Of a stretch of 64,000 bases of DNA, positions 24,090 to 36,350 are shown piece after piece. Numbering within the stretch: the stretch's first letter is position 1; every line of letters starts with the position of its first letter. Origin of the DNA: Caenorhabditis elegans (lineage: Eukaryota > Nematoda > Chromadorea > Rhabditida > Rhabditidae); contig NC_003284.9 of assembly GCF_000002985.6 (NCBI RefSeq), positions 2,232,001-2,296,000 of the forward strand, in the 5' to 3' direction. The notes beneath the pieces are model-generated. The model made no database searches, was not told the DNA's origin, and was given only the letters and a program-made list of their open reading frames with translations. A program made the position numbers and the translations under genes.

Positions 24090-26074
24090 CTAGTAGTAAC
24101 CGGCAATTTTGGCAAAGTGGATAGGATCCTCCTCATTTTTGTAGAGATCATGTGGTGTCTGCTGATGACTTGTTCCACACACATCCATTCCTTTGCGGCA
24201 ATAGCGGCAGACTCCGTACATCTCGAGACGAAAGTCGCCTGCGCGAATTGTAGTCACGACAAGTGGCAGGACTCTTTCGAAAATCTTTCCAGCGTCCATG
24301 AAGCTGCTTCTCCATTCTTTGTTGTAGACCAGCGGTTGTCTGCGCCACTGTAAGGAAAATAAAATTATACACCAGTTTCGAAAACAGTGGTTTTGATATT
24401 TTTAACGTCAGACTAATTTTTGAAGTGGGAGCACCAAAATCGGAGAATTCGCTTTTTGGACGCAAAATGGCCAAAACTACAGGTTAATACTTTTGAGTGG
24501 AGGGAAATTATTTATTTTCACCGAAGAGCTCAAATAAGGACAAATTGACAAAGCCACAACTTGCAGAAGGAATTTTTTATTTGATTATCACTTTTTGTTA
24601 AATATTTTCGTAATTTGTTGCAAGTTAATTAGTTGATTTAAATACATTTTCGGTCTATGGGGACACGAATATGATACAGTTTTGTGTTCCCATCAACCGA
24701 GCATGAATTTAAATCAACTAACAAACGAGTAATAAATTACGAGAATATATATTGAAGCATGATAATTTGATAAAAATGAGGCTTAAATCTGGCAAAATTT
24801 GTGATTTTAGCCTAAAATAAGTATGTTTTTGAAAAAAAATTCTGCACGTCTCGTTACAAAAAGCCTGTTGTTTTAGGCCGTTTTGGGTGAAAAAATAGTG
24901 TCAAGTTTCGGTGCTCCGTCTTTAATTCACCTAGGGGTGCAAAATTTACAGAGACTACAATACTAGTTTGTTTTAGTATAAAAATCCTTTGAAAATTATT
25001 CATTTTTCTTCATCGGCTCTACACGCATTAATGTGATTTTTCCCTAAAAATTGACGCTTTTACAAATTGATCTACAATGTTCGGTTAGTTTTTCAAAAAG
25101 CCAGTGCGGGACTACTAGGTCTTTATCTAATTTTGGATTGGTCAGTGTGGGCACTGGCATAATATTAGTTGAAGATAATAAAAAGGCTGTAAGATGATCT
25201 TCAACATTGATCGAAACTTACCGAAGCACAACAGGTCAGCAGCTCGTTCACAGTAACTTTTGCGCCCATGTTAATCATTCGCTGGAGAATAGTAGCAATA
25301 TTCAGACAGTCATCCATGGCATCATGAGCACGTCCGATGGTTGGCAGATCGTAGTATTCGTTCATCTTGCCGATGTTGGTCTGAAAAGATTATTTATATC
25401 ATACATTTTTTTAAAAACTATTTGCAATTGAACTCACCGTCGCAGAAAGCTCTTTGGGGCCCATTCGATCCATCTCATTCGTGAAAATCTTGTACAAATT
25501 GATGTACTGACGGAAGAAAGCTGGCATTTGGATATTGGACAGTTTCATCTGATACTGAGCAATACGCCACAAATCCTGACGACTGTCACAGACGAAAGCG
25601 AACTTTCCTTCTTCCAATCCAAGCGTGATGAGCCACTGCTGGAACTGCTCGTAGACCACATCAAAGGTGTCGGCGGTGTCAATGGAACGTTGCGGGATTC
25701 CTGAAAACTTTATTGTATTATGTATATTTATAAAAATAACCAAACTATAAAAACGTACCGGTAAAATCGACACAGTTCTTTGTCAAAGTCCGATTGAGAA
25801 CAGGTTTGACGTACTTGTTGAAACTAATGTCCTCACGCTGAAAATTAACTATTATTAAATATTTTTAAACGGCAAAATTTCTCACAATTTTATCATTTGG
25901 GACATCATAGGCAACGATCGCGAACTGAATGACTTCGCACGGGTAATCTTGATTAGCAGCATCGGATGTTGTCTCAAAGTCGAGAATCTGAAATTGAAAT
26001 TGATATTTTAGATGCACACAATTTTGAGCTGAACCTACCAATAAAGTATCAAACGGACAGTGTTGGTAAGCCAT
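24090..26074 (-). CDS. crn-4: CRN-4, DEDDh apoptotic DNase
   Basis: Minus-strand exons: 26074-26039, 25987-25886, 25837-25759, 25700-25438, 25380-25222, 24347-24090; 298 residues. It is a DEDDh (RNase T/ERI-1-like) nuclease; in C. elegans CRN-4 degrades chromosomal DNA during apoptosis with other CRN nucleases. Catalytic residues fall at D15 and E17 (ILDFET), D115 (SRQD), H179 and D184 (GRAHDAMDD), the positions I recall for CRN-4. A C-terminal Cys/His-rich segment (GVCRYCRKGMDVCGTSHQQ) corresponds to its zinc-binding domain. The start ATG lies 28 nt downstream of a TTTTTCAG acceptor ending at 26102, the likely trans-splice site. Intron 5 (24348-25221) is enlarged by a palindromic repeat. All key residues are intact, so it should be active. 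Confidence 0.95.
24412..24932. repeat. Palindromic repeat inside crn-4 intron 5
   Basis: The left end GAAGTGGGAGCACCAAAATC pairs with the right end TTTCGGTGCTCCGTCTTTAA. An inner inverted pair, 'aattagttgatttaaat' near 24630 and 'atttaaatcaactaac' near 24708, gives a second palindromic level. It is noncoding and accounts for most of the 874-bp intron. Confidence 0.6.
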
Positions 26075-26104
26075 CCTGTATTGTGTACAGAGAGCGGTGA
26101 CCTG

Positions 26105-27340
26105 AAAAATGTAGATTATTGGCAAGAAAAGATACAGAAAGAGTATAAAGAAAAGAGAGATGCAAAATTGAATTTGGCTTAGAATCGCAATCTGGAAAAT
26201 CAATAATTGCAAACGACGGTCCAAGTGATAGGTGGCCAATGCGGACAGTGTTAACGAGAGAGAACGAGACGCAGAAAGCGAACGGCAAACTTTGAATATA
26301 TGTTCGGATTACTAAGGCTTAGAAACATAAAGTACTGACGACAATTCTTAAACATTTGAGCTGTTTGTGGAAAACGAGAAGAGAGAAACAAGAAAGTCAA
26401 CGCAGTAGTTAGATTCAGTATCTATTTAGCACTAATATCAAAAGTTAGAAAAAAAACTTAATCGGAAATTGGAAAACGTTGTTGCGAAAGAGAGCATGCA
26501 AGATTATGAAACTAAAAATGGATGCGCAACGACGTCGCAACGCGCGGCATCGAGACACAGGCAGCAAGTGAGCGGAGGTCACACACTTTTTTGGCGGGGG
26601 TCAAATCTCATCAAAAAGGCCAAATGACTCATCAACGCTGAAACCGTCCCTCCTCACTGTGTCTCTCTTTCTCTACGTCTCCGCTCTCTCTCAGTATGCT
26701 CTCGAACGCATTGTTATTTTGATTTCTATTACGCAATCGCCTCAAGATGGGAACGCCAACTTTTTTGGGGCGGGAAAATATACAGTTGATGAGTCTAGAA
26801 TTTTATTGACAAACCAGCTAGTAAAGAGTGAAAAGAAAATAAAAAGAAAATAAAAAGTAAAAAAAAAGTAAAGAAAAAGTAAGGACTGACTCTGAAAGTC
26901 TTCCAGAGTTTTGCCAAATTCTACAAGTTGAGACGGTTGGGCATGTTCCACCGATACTTTTCATAAAAATTTAATGATACAATATAGAAAAATATTTTCT
27001 TTACTTGAAAATAACTTCTAATTAACTTCAAACAACCGAGAAAGTGTTCAAAAATTTTCCGAATGTTGAAAATTGCCGGTGAAAATTGCCGAACAATTGA
27101 CGGATGATTTCTGAAGATTTTCCTAATTTTTTCTACTAAAATAAATAGCCAAAAGACATAAGATTTTATTGCAAAGTCAAAATTGATAAAGTTCAAAAAA
27201 TGTTGTAAATACAAAACGGTCATTGGGGTACGTAAACAAAAATCGTTCACGCTTGAAGAAAGAATAATCGGGAACATTTTCAGAAACATTTTTTAAAAAA
27301 CGTGTTCAAAACAAAATTGAGATCTATCACATGGAATATT
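26105..27340. promoter_or_regulatory. Upstream region of crn-4
   Basis: No gene is seen. 26220-26290 and 26510-26700 are C/G-richer, with 'cgcaacgacgtcgcaacgcg' and CT-rich runs typical of worm promoters; the former contains GACGTC. 26820-26880 is a repeated AAAAAGTAAA tract. A short fragment rich in 'aattgccg' at 27060-27100 resembles the repeat at 29618-29893. Confidence 0.4.
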
Positions 27341-28521
27341 TCAAAATGGGGGTCCTAGCATTGCATTGATTTCTGCGGATTGACGGGCACGACGGATTTG
27401 CTGGTTGATTTCTGTCAACAGATTCTGAAAAGGCACAAGTTTTTTATTTAGTTTATTACAAATCTCAATTAATGCAAACTCCCACCTGTAGCTGCTCGAC
27501 AGTGTTGGCCATTGCAATTTTCCCTTTATAACCATCAATATGAGCTGTACTGGCGTTCAACTTTTTTGTGATAACCATTTGCGTGTATTCCGAGATACCT
27601 GGTTGGGCGATTCGCTGAGTAAGATTGAGATCGTCAAACTGTTTTTGGTAAGTGTTGATGGCTGCCTGAAAGTTTTCAAAAATGAGAAAAATTACACAGA
27701 ACGAAACAGAAAGTAGGTCATAAAGTATTCTTTAAAAAACTTCAGAAATTCCGCGTCTACTCTAAAATACTTAAGATTAACTAATTCCGTAATGAGACCT
27801 TAGGAAAAGGTAGCAATTTTCACTACGGTTAAAAATTTAAGAAATTGGAAATTTTAGTTGAACTTAAAGAATTTAAACTACGTATTATTACAATTTTTCC
27901 AGAATATTTTCTTTTCAATTTGGTTTTTTAGACATTTAATTAATAATTATTATGGTAATACATGACATTTCACTACTCAAAATGTATTAAAATTTTATTT
28001 AAACATTTGTGAACACTTACCGCAATTTCTTTTCTCAACTGAATCACAGCAGGATCTTGAGCTCCACTTTCCTCGTCATCACCTTCCTTTTTCACTTCCT
28101 TTTCAGCCTCTTCGACGTTTTCCAGTTCATCATTTACTCCAGACCCAATTTTCTCAGTCACCTCTGCATCCGCCACATCTTCAGCAACCTGTGACTTCTC
28201 TCCATCCGTTTTTTGAGCATTTTTGTTATCATCAGAACTGTCAACTTTCTCATCAGCAGTCACAATGCCTTCTTCAGTTTTAGGGTTTTCCATTGAGTCA
28301 ACTTGATTTTTCTCGGCATTCTCATCGGCGGAATCTTTCTCAGGAACCTCGCCGTCAGTTGTAGTTGTCGCTTTTGGTGAACTACCAGCTTCTTCCGTTT
28401 TTACTGCTTCCTGGACTTCTTTCTTCACGGATAAGTCTTCCGGTCCATCTACTTCCATCGATTCATCCGGAAGAGAACTGTCATTCTCTTGTGGTTCATG
28501 TTTTGGAGTTGGTGACGACAT
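27341..28521 (-). CDS. Acidic 254-aa protein with a PEDLS motif
   Basis: Minus-strand exons: 28521-28021, 27665-27486, 27424-27341; 254 residues. The ATG follows an acceptor TTTTTGTAG by five bases. The first two thirds are low-complexity and rich in E, D, K and S, with no fixed structure expected. Near residue 30 lies GPEDLSVKKE, which fits the PxDLS consensus for binding the corepressor CtBP. The last third (about residues 160-254) is ordered and probably helical: AAINTYQKQFDDLNLTQRIA, then KLNASTAHIDGYKGKIAMAN and LTEINQQIRRARQSAEINAM. There is no signal or membrane segment. I do not recognise the family; a nuclear adaptor role is a guess from the charge pattern and PEDLS motif. The C. elegans counterpart is probably an AH9 gene. 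Confidence 0.85.
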
Positions 28522-29617
28522 ATTACCTACAAAAAAATACAATTAAGCAGGGATTTGAATTTCTGGAATGTAAAAAAAAAGAAAAAAAAAGTATGCATAT
28601 ACCAATTAGAACTAACATTCGAAAAATGAAACAAACAAATTTAGATCTACATAAAAAAAATAATGAATCTTCATTTAGTCTAGTTAGTTCTTAAAATTAA
28701 ATCCACATTTTTCTAAATTTTCAGAACCAATTAAATAAGAATCAATATGTTTGAGCTAGTTTACAATAACAGAGAAATTAAAATTACCAAAAAAATTTCA
28801 GAATTTATGCTAAATTTTGATACACACCCAGTAAAAAACAAACTCACACGTTTCAGAAAAATTCTGGTTAAAAAATAATTGTGTATTTTTCTCAAAAACC
28901 AGCAAACAAACAGTAAATAAACAGGAAAGAAAGTAGTCAAAATTCAATTGTCGGTCCTCCTTTAAAAATAGCAACAAAAAAAATTCCTGGAAAATTATCT
29001 GATATCACATTCAATTTTTTTTTGTTATAATTCACTTCACAAAAAACATGTTACAGTTTCAAAACCATTTAGCGAAATGCAAGAAAAAAAGCTGTACTCA
29101 AAACGGAACGCACAATGGAAAATGTAACAACGTGAGACGCAGGGTAACACGGTTGCCGTATGCGTGTGCTCCCCACCAAAAATCGATGGTTTGGTCTCAT
29201 ACATGTGTTTCTCCCGCCTTGGGTATAGAGCAGATGTTCATTACTGTTTTTTTGTGTGGCAGATGGAGGAGACTCGGGAAAATAGAGGATTTCATAAATA
29301 AAATAAAAATTCAAATTCATCAAAAAAAAATTTAGAAACTCATAGAATTCATTTACTAAACAGAAAATCAAGATCACTTTAGTTTCTTATAATTTTCTTG
29401 TTTTCAAGTTAGAAAAGTTAAAAAAAAACCACTTTACAGAAAATTTGAAACGGAGTAGTAGTGCCAAAAGGAGCAAAAATAAATCATAGTAAAAATTTTC
29501 AAAAAATTTTCGTATCGTTTTCGTTGAGAGTAAGAAATTGGCAAATCTTCAGTTTTTGGCAGTTTTTTACAAAAATTTAGCAATATCGAATGTTCGAATT
29601 CACACAGTGTTAGAATC

Positions 29618-29893
29618 AGGGGTGGGTGGCAAACGATTTTTCTAGCTAATTGGCAAATTGCCGGAATTGAAATTTCCGACAAGTCGGAAAATTGCCGGAA
29701 TTGCCGAATACTTTCGGAAAGTTGTGGTCTCGCACATTTTTTTTTAGAAATTTCGGAATTTCAATTTTAAGCGGCAAAATTGTACGCATCCTGTGAATGT
29801 TCCTTCATCTATTTTGAGAAGTAAGCAAACATCTTCCGGCAAATCGGCAAACCGGCAATTTGCCCATTTGCCCAGTTTGCCGCTTACCCTGTT
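29618..29893. mobile_element. Palindromic MITE-like element, GGCAAATTGCCGG type
   Basis: The left end CAGGGGTGGGTGGCAAACG is matched by the reverse complement of the right end, CAGGGTAAGCGGCAAACTG. The interior is made of repeated 'ttgccgg', 'ggcaaa' and 'tttccg' words. A partial relative lies at 51478-51600. It appears to be inserted within an older GGAGTAGCG-family element. Confidence 0.6.
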
Positions 29894-30711
29894 CTGAATA
29901 TTTATTTTTAGAAACATAAATAGACCATAAAAATCAAAAAAAAAATTTTGAGAGATGACTTCCAAAACAATGACAAGCAGTAGTTAACACTTTTTGAAAC
30001 AAATTGAAAAACTTTTTTGAAGTGTTTTGTTATGATACATAATTATTTTAACATCGATTATTTCCCCACTGACCGTACTTTATCTTTAAAAAACTATGAA
30101 AAACTTGAAAACTAAACTGAAAAGCACGTTTTTCAAATATATAGCGGCAGTAGACGTTGAGTTCGTGGCTTTTGTTCAGAATTATGAGGGAATATAAAAT
30201 ATTCACGTGAGAGAAAATATCCTCAATACATCTCTCAATGTTAAAGAAATCCACTAGATATGTGTGGTTTTACCATAAGCTTTTGCATGCTATCTTAACA
30301 TAAAAATCTTTTCAAACGAAATATTTAAAATATTATTGCATTTCGAAAACTCACTTTCCATTTGTGAAATTGGCATGCGAAAAACAATGAGCGTTATCCG
30401 TGCACGTGTATTCAAATGCAGTATTGAAAACATCGGCTGGATACCGCTTACCGTAGTTGCAGCCGGGAAAGTAGTAACATTTTATGCTAATAAATGAGAA
30501 AAAACAGTGGAATTGATGAACAATAAACATTGATTCAATATTTTATCATTATCAATTTTATGTAGTGTCTTTTCTTCGAGCATGAAGAGGAAAAGTGGGA
30601 AAGATAAGAGTCTAGAGATGTTTTGATTCTTTGCGTAAAAGTAGGAATTATAGAGACTAGGTGAAAAATAAAAACAACATTGTTTGTTTTTGATAAGTGG
30701 TGAATAAATGT

Positions 30712-31075
30712 TTAAAGGTTTAATACTACTCCTATGGTGCTAAAATAACCAAATATCATATCATAGAACAACTTTTCAAAAAAATTAGAAATGTTTTATT
30801 TATTAACGAAGTGTAGCAATTACCCAGTTTTTGTCCCTTATGATTTTGGAAATCAACAAAAAAAACTTTCTACGATTTTCATATTTTAATTTTAATTTGG
30901 TTTTTTTTCTGTTAAAACATTCCATACGACATTCAAAAATGATGGTAACTTGCCAAAACGTTGACTAAAAATGTGAGTGGTTTATTATGATATTCGGCCG
31001 CTTTGGAATCATATAAGTGAATTTTGAGAAAATCCCCAGAAAAATTCCCCAATGGAGCTAGGCCCCTTTATATAG
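30712..31075. repeat. Diverged TTAA-ended repeat, GGAGTAGCG family
   Basis: It begins TTAAAGGTTTAATACTACTC and ends near GAGCTAGGCCCCTTTA. The interior shares 'ttgtcccttatgattttggaaatc'-like and 'gatattcggccgctttggaatcata' blocks with other copies (for example near 14290). Ends are degraded. Confidence 0.45.
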
Positions 31076-31373
31076 AAGATTAGTCAGCTCAAAATAGGCA
31101 CCGAATATATTAAGTTTTGTTTATATAAACAAAGACGATTTTATTTTTATTATTCAAACTTTTCAAATTTGGAAAATATTCTTCACTTTATTTTGTTGAA
31201 AAAATAAACCTTAAAAAAATAAGAAATACAAGTTAAACAGTCAACTATTATTGATCGTTGACTCTAGCAGTGAAAATTTGAAAAAAAAAATCACCGTAAA
31301 CCCGAATGAGAGAGATTGAAAACAATTACATAAAAATAAATGTACAAAAGTTTCAGATATGACACTACGAACA

Positions 31374-34300
31374 TTAGAACATGAGATGTGTTTTGCTCTT
31401 TCCTGACGCAATCTTAATGGATCCACTTTTTTGCACTCCGATTTTCCTTCTCACCACGTACCACTCGACAAGAAGAGCAGTGATGACAAGTGCCAAGCAG
31501 ACCAGAAATAGGTTTCGTGCCCACCTGAAATGATTGAAAATATATTTTCCATACCTATACCATACCTATACCATACCTATACCATACCTATACCATACCT
31601 ATACCATACCTATACCATACCTATACCATACCTATACCATACCTATACCATACCTATACCATACCTATACCATACCTATACCATACCTATACCATACCTA
31701 TAACATACCTTTGCCATACCTATAACATACCTTTGCCATACCTATAACATACCTTTGCCATACCTATACCACACCGATACCACACCGATACCACACCGAT
31801 ACCATACCTACACTATTCCAAGGCTGTTTTCCCAAACCATATCCCCTTCACAACCAAGAATCAGCTCCAATAACTTACATTGGAACGGAATGATCTCTCT
31901 GTTCACCGTTCAGCTCGTAATAATCTTTCAGTGCATATCCCACATCATCCACCAGATCCTCGATAACCTTTGCTAGTGGCCAGCCTTAAACAATACACCG
32001 TTTCTGGTTAGCATTCAGTTATGCGCGTACCTTGCACCAACGCATTGTTGACTTCACTTTGTATGTTTGGAAGTAACATTCGAAGACGATGTGAGCCTGG
32101 AATAATTGAGTTGATCGAAGTCATAAGTTTTGAGTTTTGCTCGAGTTTGAAATGTACCTGTGTGCAATCTCACGTATGGAATTTTTCTGGCGTCATTCAC
32201 AACTCCATCGATTACAACAAGCTGGAAAACATATTTGGAAGGAGTGAATGGATAGAATGGCATCACTTACCGCTAGCAAATTTGTCTTGGTGCAAGATTC
32301 TCCGACACCAAACCATCGCTCATATACTTTCCACGAATAAACCTGAAATATACAATTTTTGATTTCAGCCAAGTACACACGAATATCACAGCTTCTGCAT
32401 CTTATTATCATTGAAGCTTTTTTTAAAACCAGTCCGCAATAATTTGCCATACCGTATTTTTTCGATTAGAATAACTGCAATGCTATTTCACCAAAATATT
32501 TTTCCTCATAAAATTGATCTGTAAATTTGCCGTTGAAGGAGAACTAAATTGTTGCTATATTTTAAAAGTGTTGCTATATTTTAAAAGTGTTGCTATATTT
32601 TAAATAACAAGTTTTTCTAAACAAATCAAATATCAATATGAGACTTATCAAAAGCTTCCCAAAAACTTTTCAAAACGGTTAAAAATGTTTTCAAACAATT
32701 GTGCTAATGCTAGCTGAAACCCTAAATTTTGCAAAATTTCCCATGTCACAGCTGTCGGAAATTAATGTTTATTTTATTATAATCCTTAAAATTTACCTAA
32801 ATTAATATATAAAGACCGAATTATACAGTTAATAAAAATAAAATCTTATGAAATTCAATGTGCAATCTTTATCACATCTAGGTGCCACAAAAAAGTTTGC
32901 AAAATTTAAGATTGCATCTAAAATTAGCTGATTTTTTTTTTAAATCTTTAACCGTCAGAAAAAATTATAAATTAAAAAAAAAAGTTTTATAACGAAGTTA
33001 GTTCATTTGAGCACATTTTGAATCTATACATTAAGTCTATACATGGGGATTTACTGAGATATCTGAATATTTTTATTTTGTGAACTCCATTCTTCAAAAA
33101 TAGATTTTATTGGAAACCGTTTAGCACTGCATTCAATTTCGTTTTTGTATCTCACGCAGGAAGTATTTTTCTCAGAAAACGTTTTGCTACATTCTGAGAG
33201 TCCCTCAACTCAAGATTCATCATTTCTAGCACGTGTTGAAGATGTGCCCACTTTGCGCACTGCAACCACTTCACCCAAAAAAAGAGCGATACTTGCGTGC
33301 AATGTGGAAAACGTGATAGAAAATTGGCTCATAATGATTCAGTTCCCCTTCCTGTCCCCACTTTGCAAGCTCAACTTTGGACTAACCCCCTCCCCCCTCC
33401 CGCTAAAAACGTATACTTTTTGAAACCTCCGACCACACCGACCTACCCGTAGGAACTTCCGCACATTTCCGACAATTCCAGTCACCATGTCCCCGTCAAT
33501 CTGGTCGCATTCGTTATCAAAGAGACAAGCGTACTCGGTTTTTTTCATGACATCATTTGCAGAAGCAGGCTGCTCCAGTTGTTTTGCTGGAAAAAATATA
33601 ATTTCGTTGGACAAGAGAGAGGCAGGTGTATTTCTCAACTGATTATGACGGCAAGTGTTGAAGTATTGCCGTTTGTGAAGAGTGATCGATACCTGAAAAT
33701 TGGGTGTTAAGATTGAAAAAAAAGAATTGTTTATACTTATTATAAGCTTTTTCAATTCCATAAACATTTGTGTAAGCCAGTTGGTGATGAAGATCGCACA
33801 CAAACGGAAGTCGAGGAATTGTGTAGCAAACCGATCGGTGCTGAAATTAGGTAGATTTGAATGAGTTGCAGAAACAGAATATATATTTAATTTTTGAAAT
33901 CAAAATTAAAAATTCGCGAACTGTTGAATCAAATATAGATTTGTCCTTTGTCATCTGAGAAAATAAATTCCAATTTATTTTCCTATAGTCTTGTAGATAC
34001 CGTATATTTTCAATTCATGCGGCAACCCTTTTTTTATTGCAATTTTTTTTTGTGAAACCTCATTAGTTTCGACATTTTGGAAACTTTTTCTGAACATGTT
34101 TTAATGATTCTTTGTTAATTCACAAAATGAATTTAAAAAATTAAATATTAAATTCAGGCCTAAAATATGAGTTTTTGTGACTGAGAGCTAGTGATCTACA
34201 ACTGAAAAGAGGTTTTTGAAAATCAGTACTGCAGTCTCTAATAGTGCTGCATTCAAAAAGGACCTTAAAATTAGTGACGGTACTCATTTTAATACCGTGA

Positions 34301-36045
34301 AAATTAACCGCGGCATAGGCCGATAAAAAAGAGCCCCGTTGCGATTTTAATAGGGAAAATACGGAAAATTGAATAATTTTTCCAAAGGTCACTGTTGTAA
34401 CTTACTACTGCAAATTTATTTGCTTTGTAACGTTCTTAATATGTAGTAGAAATTTACAATTTCACCCCCGTGACCTTCCTCACATATGCATAACATATTC
34501 TGTCGGGTTTTGAGTACGTAGTGACTTTTTTCATGAATATATGCTTGACAAGTGTTTCACATGGCTCGCATCAACTAAAATGGATGTGGTGGTCGTTTCT
34601 TTCCTTTTCACAATAAAATATGATGGAAGACGTCAAATAAATACATGTGTATGTATATATCATTTTTTTTGAGTCGCGTGCCTTTTTGTCTGCATAACTT
34701 TTTTTTTTGGTCTACAGAGATGAGCTGACAATTTGGAGGAGAATCAAAATTACTCCTATGCTAAAAATACATTTCAGGTTTTTTCTATAAATCTCAAGAA
34801 GTTTAGGGAGTTTGCAAAATGTTTTTGACAATTTTGACAATTGTTGATTTCAGATCAAACTCTTCTTTTCACAAAGTTTTTCGGCTCCTCAGTCCTTCAA
34901 AAAAAAATTGTGAACTTTTTGCGACACAATAAACGAGGGTCCTTGAGCAACCTGGAAGGAAGCATAAGCAGAAGAAAGGCAGGGAGGGGGGACACAATTT
35001 CTTTTTTGTTGTCGCCGAGGAATTTCCTTTTCTTCTATTTGTGGTTTTCAATACAAAAGAGAAAAGGAGTTTGAGTTTTTCGGCTTTCACAAATTGCGTT
35101 TACGGGGCGGCGAGACGATGTTGTTCACCTTGTGGTTTCCAAAGGAGACCACAAGAATGACTAATGTCGTTCACGCAGTTCACCGGGTAGGTCTTGACTT
35201 TAAAATTTGAGTGTCAAATTTTGAATCACAAGTCAAAAGTTCGAAACTATGGGGTTTCCTCCCTCTAGTGCACAATTAAATCTCTGAAAAAAAAACTCGA
35301 AATTCGTCATTCTTCCGGATATCGCCAGAGTAAATCTAAGACTACGGACACAAAAAAAACAACGATTGTCTTTCACTTGATTGGTTTCATAAGGATGAGC
35401 AAATGCTCAATATGCAAATAGAAAAAAAAAGCACGACGTCTTCGTCTTTTCCACGCGGCTTTCCTTTCTCATCCTTCTTCCTCGACGAGTTTTGGAGGGC
35501 CGTTCAACTTTTCGCAAAGTATATAGAAAAAGGAGAAAGGAGGAGAAGTATAGTGGAAAAAAGTAGGATACGGCGCAGAAAAAATATATATATATATATA
35601 TAAACAATAAAGCAATACTGAGCAGCAAAAAATAATTGGGTTTCTAATTGCAAGGTTTACGAACGCTTGAGTGATTTGTGGGGCACATGGAACGAAGGCT
35701 ACCCCTCCTAGGGCAAAACAGAGGGAATGTATAATTTATCTTATTTTTGCATTTTCAGAACGAACAATGCTAATTATTTTTCCTTTTTTCTCATTCTTCC
35801 TACCTCAGTTTTTCTAGAAAAGAAATTGGAAATTTGAAGCTAAAGCTTTTTTGGTTCTTAAAAGTTGAGGGGAGATTTTAAAGTTCAGCAAATAAAAAAA
35901 TAAAACATGAAAAAGTTGAACTCACAAAACTAGGTTCGGTGATCGGAGATGGGAAGTTGCATGGTGAAAATATGGGAGGCACAGGAATCTGACCCCCTTG
36001 GGCATAGACCGTCAGAAGGCAGATGACGAGTAGCTTGCGCATCAT
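31374..36045 (-). CDS. Type I membrane protein, possibly MOLO1/TPM-like
   Basis: Minus-strand exons: 36045-35926, 33840-33737, 33692-33640, 33586-33447, 32342-32271, 32221-32158, 32096-32031, 31984-31879, 31524-31374; 291 residues. Residues 1-16 are a signal peptide (MMRKLLVICLLTVYAQ). Six extracellular cysteines follow (29, 45, 55, 113, 119, 156), then a helix/strand domain including RWFGVGESCTKTNLLALVVI. A single membrane span (FLVCLALVITALLVEWYVV, about 246-265) precedes a short basic tail. Size, signal, Cys-rich ectodomain and C-terminal anchor match the MOLO1 (TPM-fold) family, whose founder modulates levamisole-type acetylcholine receptors in worm muscle. The sequence match is weak and from memory. 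The small exon 3 uses a non-consensus donor GTTGAG; it was kept because it alone preserves the frame on both sides. Intron 1 is 2.1 kb. Confidence 0.75.
31549..31812. repeat. 11-bp minisatellite, 24 units, in last intron
   Basis: There are exactly 24 consecutive 11-bp units (264 bp). Units 1-14 are CCATACCTATA. Units 15-20 alternate ACATACCTTTG with CCATACCTATA three times. Units 21-23 are CCACACCGATA, and the last unit is CCATACCTACA. It lies in the final intron (31525-31878) of the membrane-protein gene. The ordered variants show growth by block duplication, including a 22-bp unit. Confidence 0.95.
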
Positions 36046-36350
36046 ATTGCCATGAGAGTTAGGACATTGTGTGCTCCACACCAATAATATGCTCTGCCAA
36101 AAACGACGACGGCGGCGGCGACCGACTGATTCACCAAAACCCGAGGAGTTGCTCTCTGTGTGCTTCGCCCGACGACGGTCGTGTCCGAAGCGCGCGCAGG
36201 CAGCGCCGCCAATGCGCTCCGCCCACTTTGGCGCCGACTGAGGAGGCTAGGAGACATTGGGCAATAGGAAAACGGGGGGAAGCTTATAGTAGTGAACACT
36301 GGACTTGAAAACATTTCTCCCAAGGGGTACGCCACACACTAAGAGAATTC
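36046..36350 (-). promoter_or_regulatory. GC-rich upstream region of the membrane-protein gene
   Basis: 36095-36240 is unusually GC-rich for this window, with GACGACGGCGGCGGCGACC and GCGCGCAGGCAGCGCCGCC stretches, directly upstream of the start at 36045. There is no acceptor close to the ATG, so this transcript may carry its own 5' end rather than a spliced leader. Confidence 0.4.

Larger units (their letters stand above)
28522..31145. other. Noncoding region, repeat-rich
   Basis: No gene is supported. 29090-29290 is C/G-richer and may contain the promoter for the gene to the left. Repeats at 29618-29893 and 30712-31075 are listed separately. 30020-30092 is the tail of another GGAGTAGCG-family copy, with a matching start near 29450. 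Confidence 0.45.

Noticed and set aside
24090-28521. Operon linking the acidic protein gene and crn-4
   Set aside because: They are on the same strand but about 1.2 kb apart with promoter-like sequence between them, far from the roughly 100-bp spacing of worm operons.
31534-31976. Plus-strand ORFs encoding an HTYTIPIPYLY repeat protein
   Set aside because: They are the forced translation of the 11-bp minisatellite (11 bp gives an 11-residue period) and lie in an intron of a minus-strand gene.
33587-33692. Continuous reading frame 33447-33692 treated as one exon
   Set aside because: It keeps the 33447-33586 frame open but cannot be joined in frame to the upstream exon (33737-33840). Splitting it at GTTGAG and TTTTTTCCAG restores a continuous protein.
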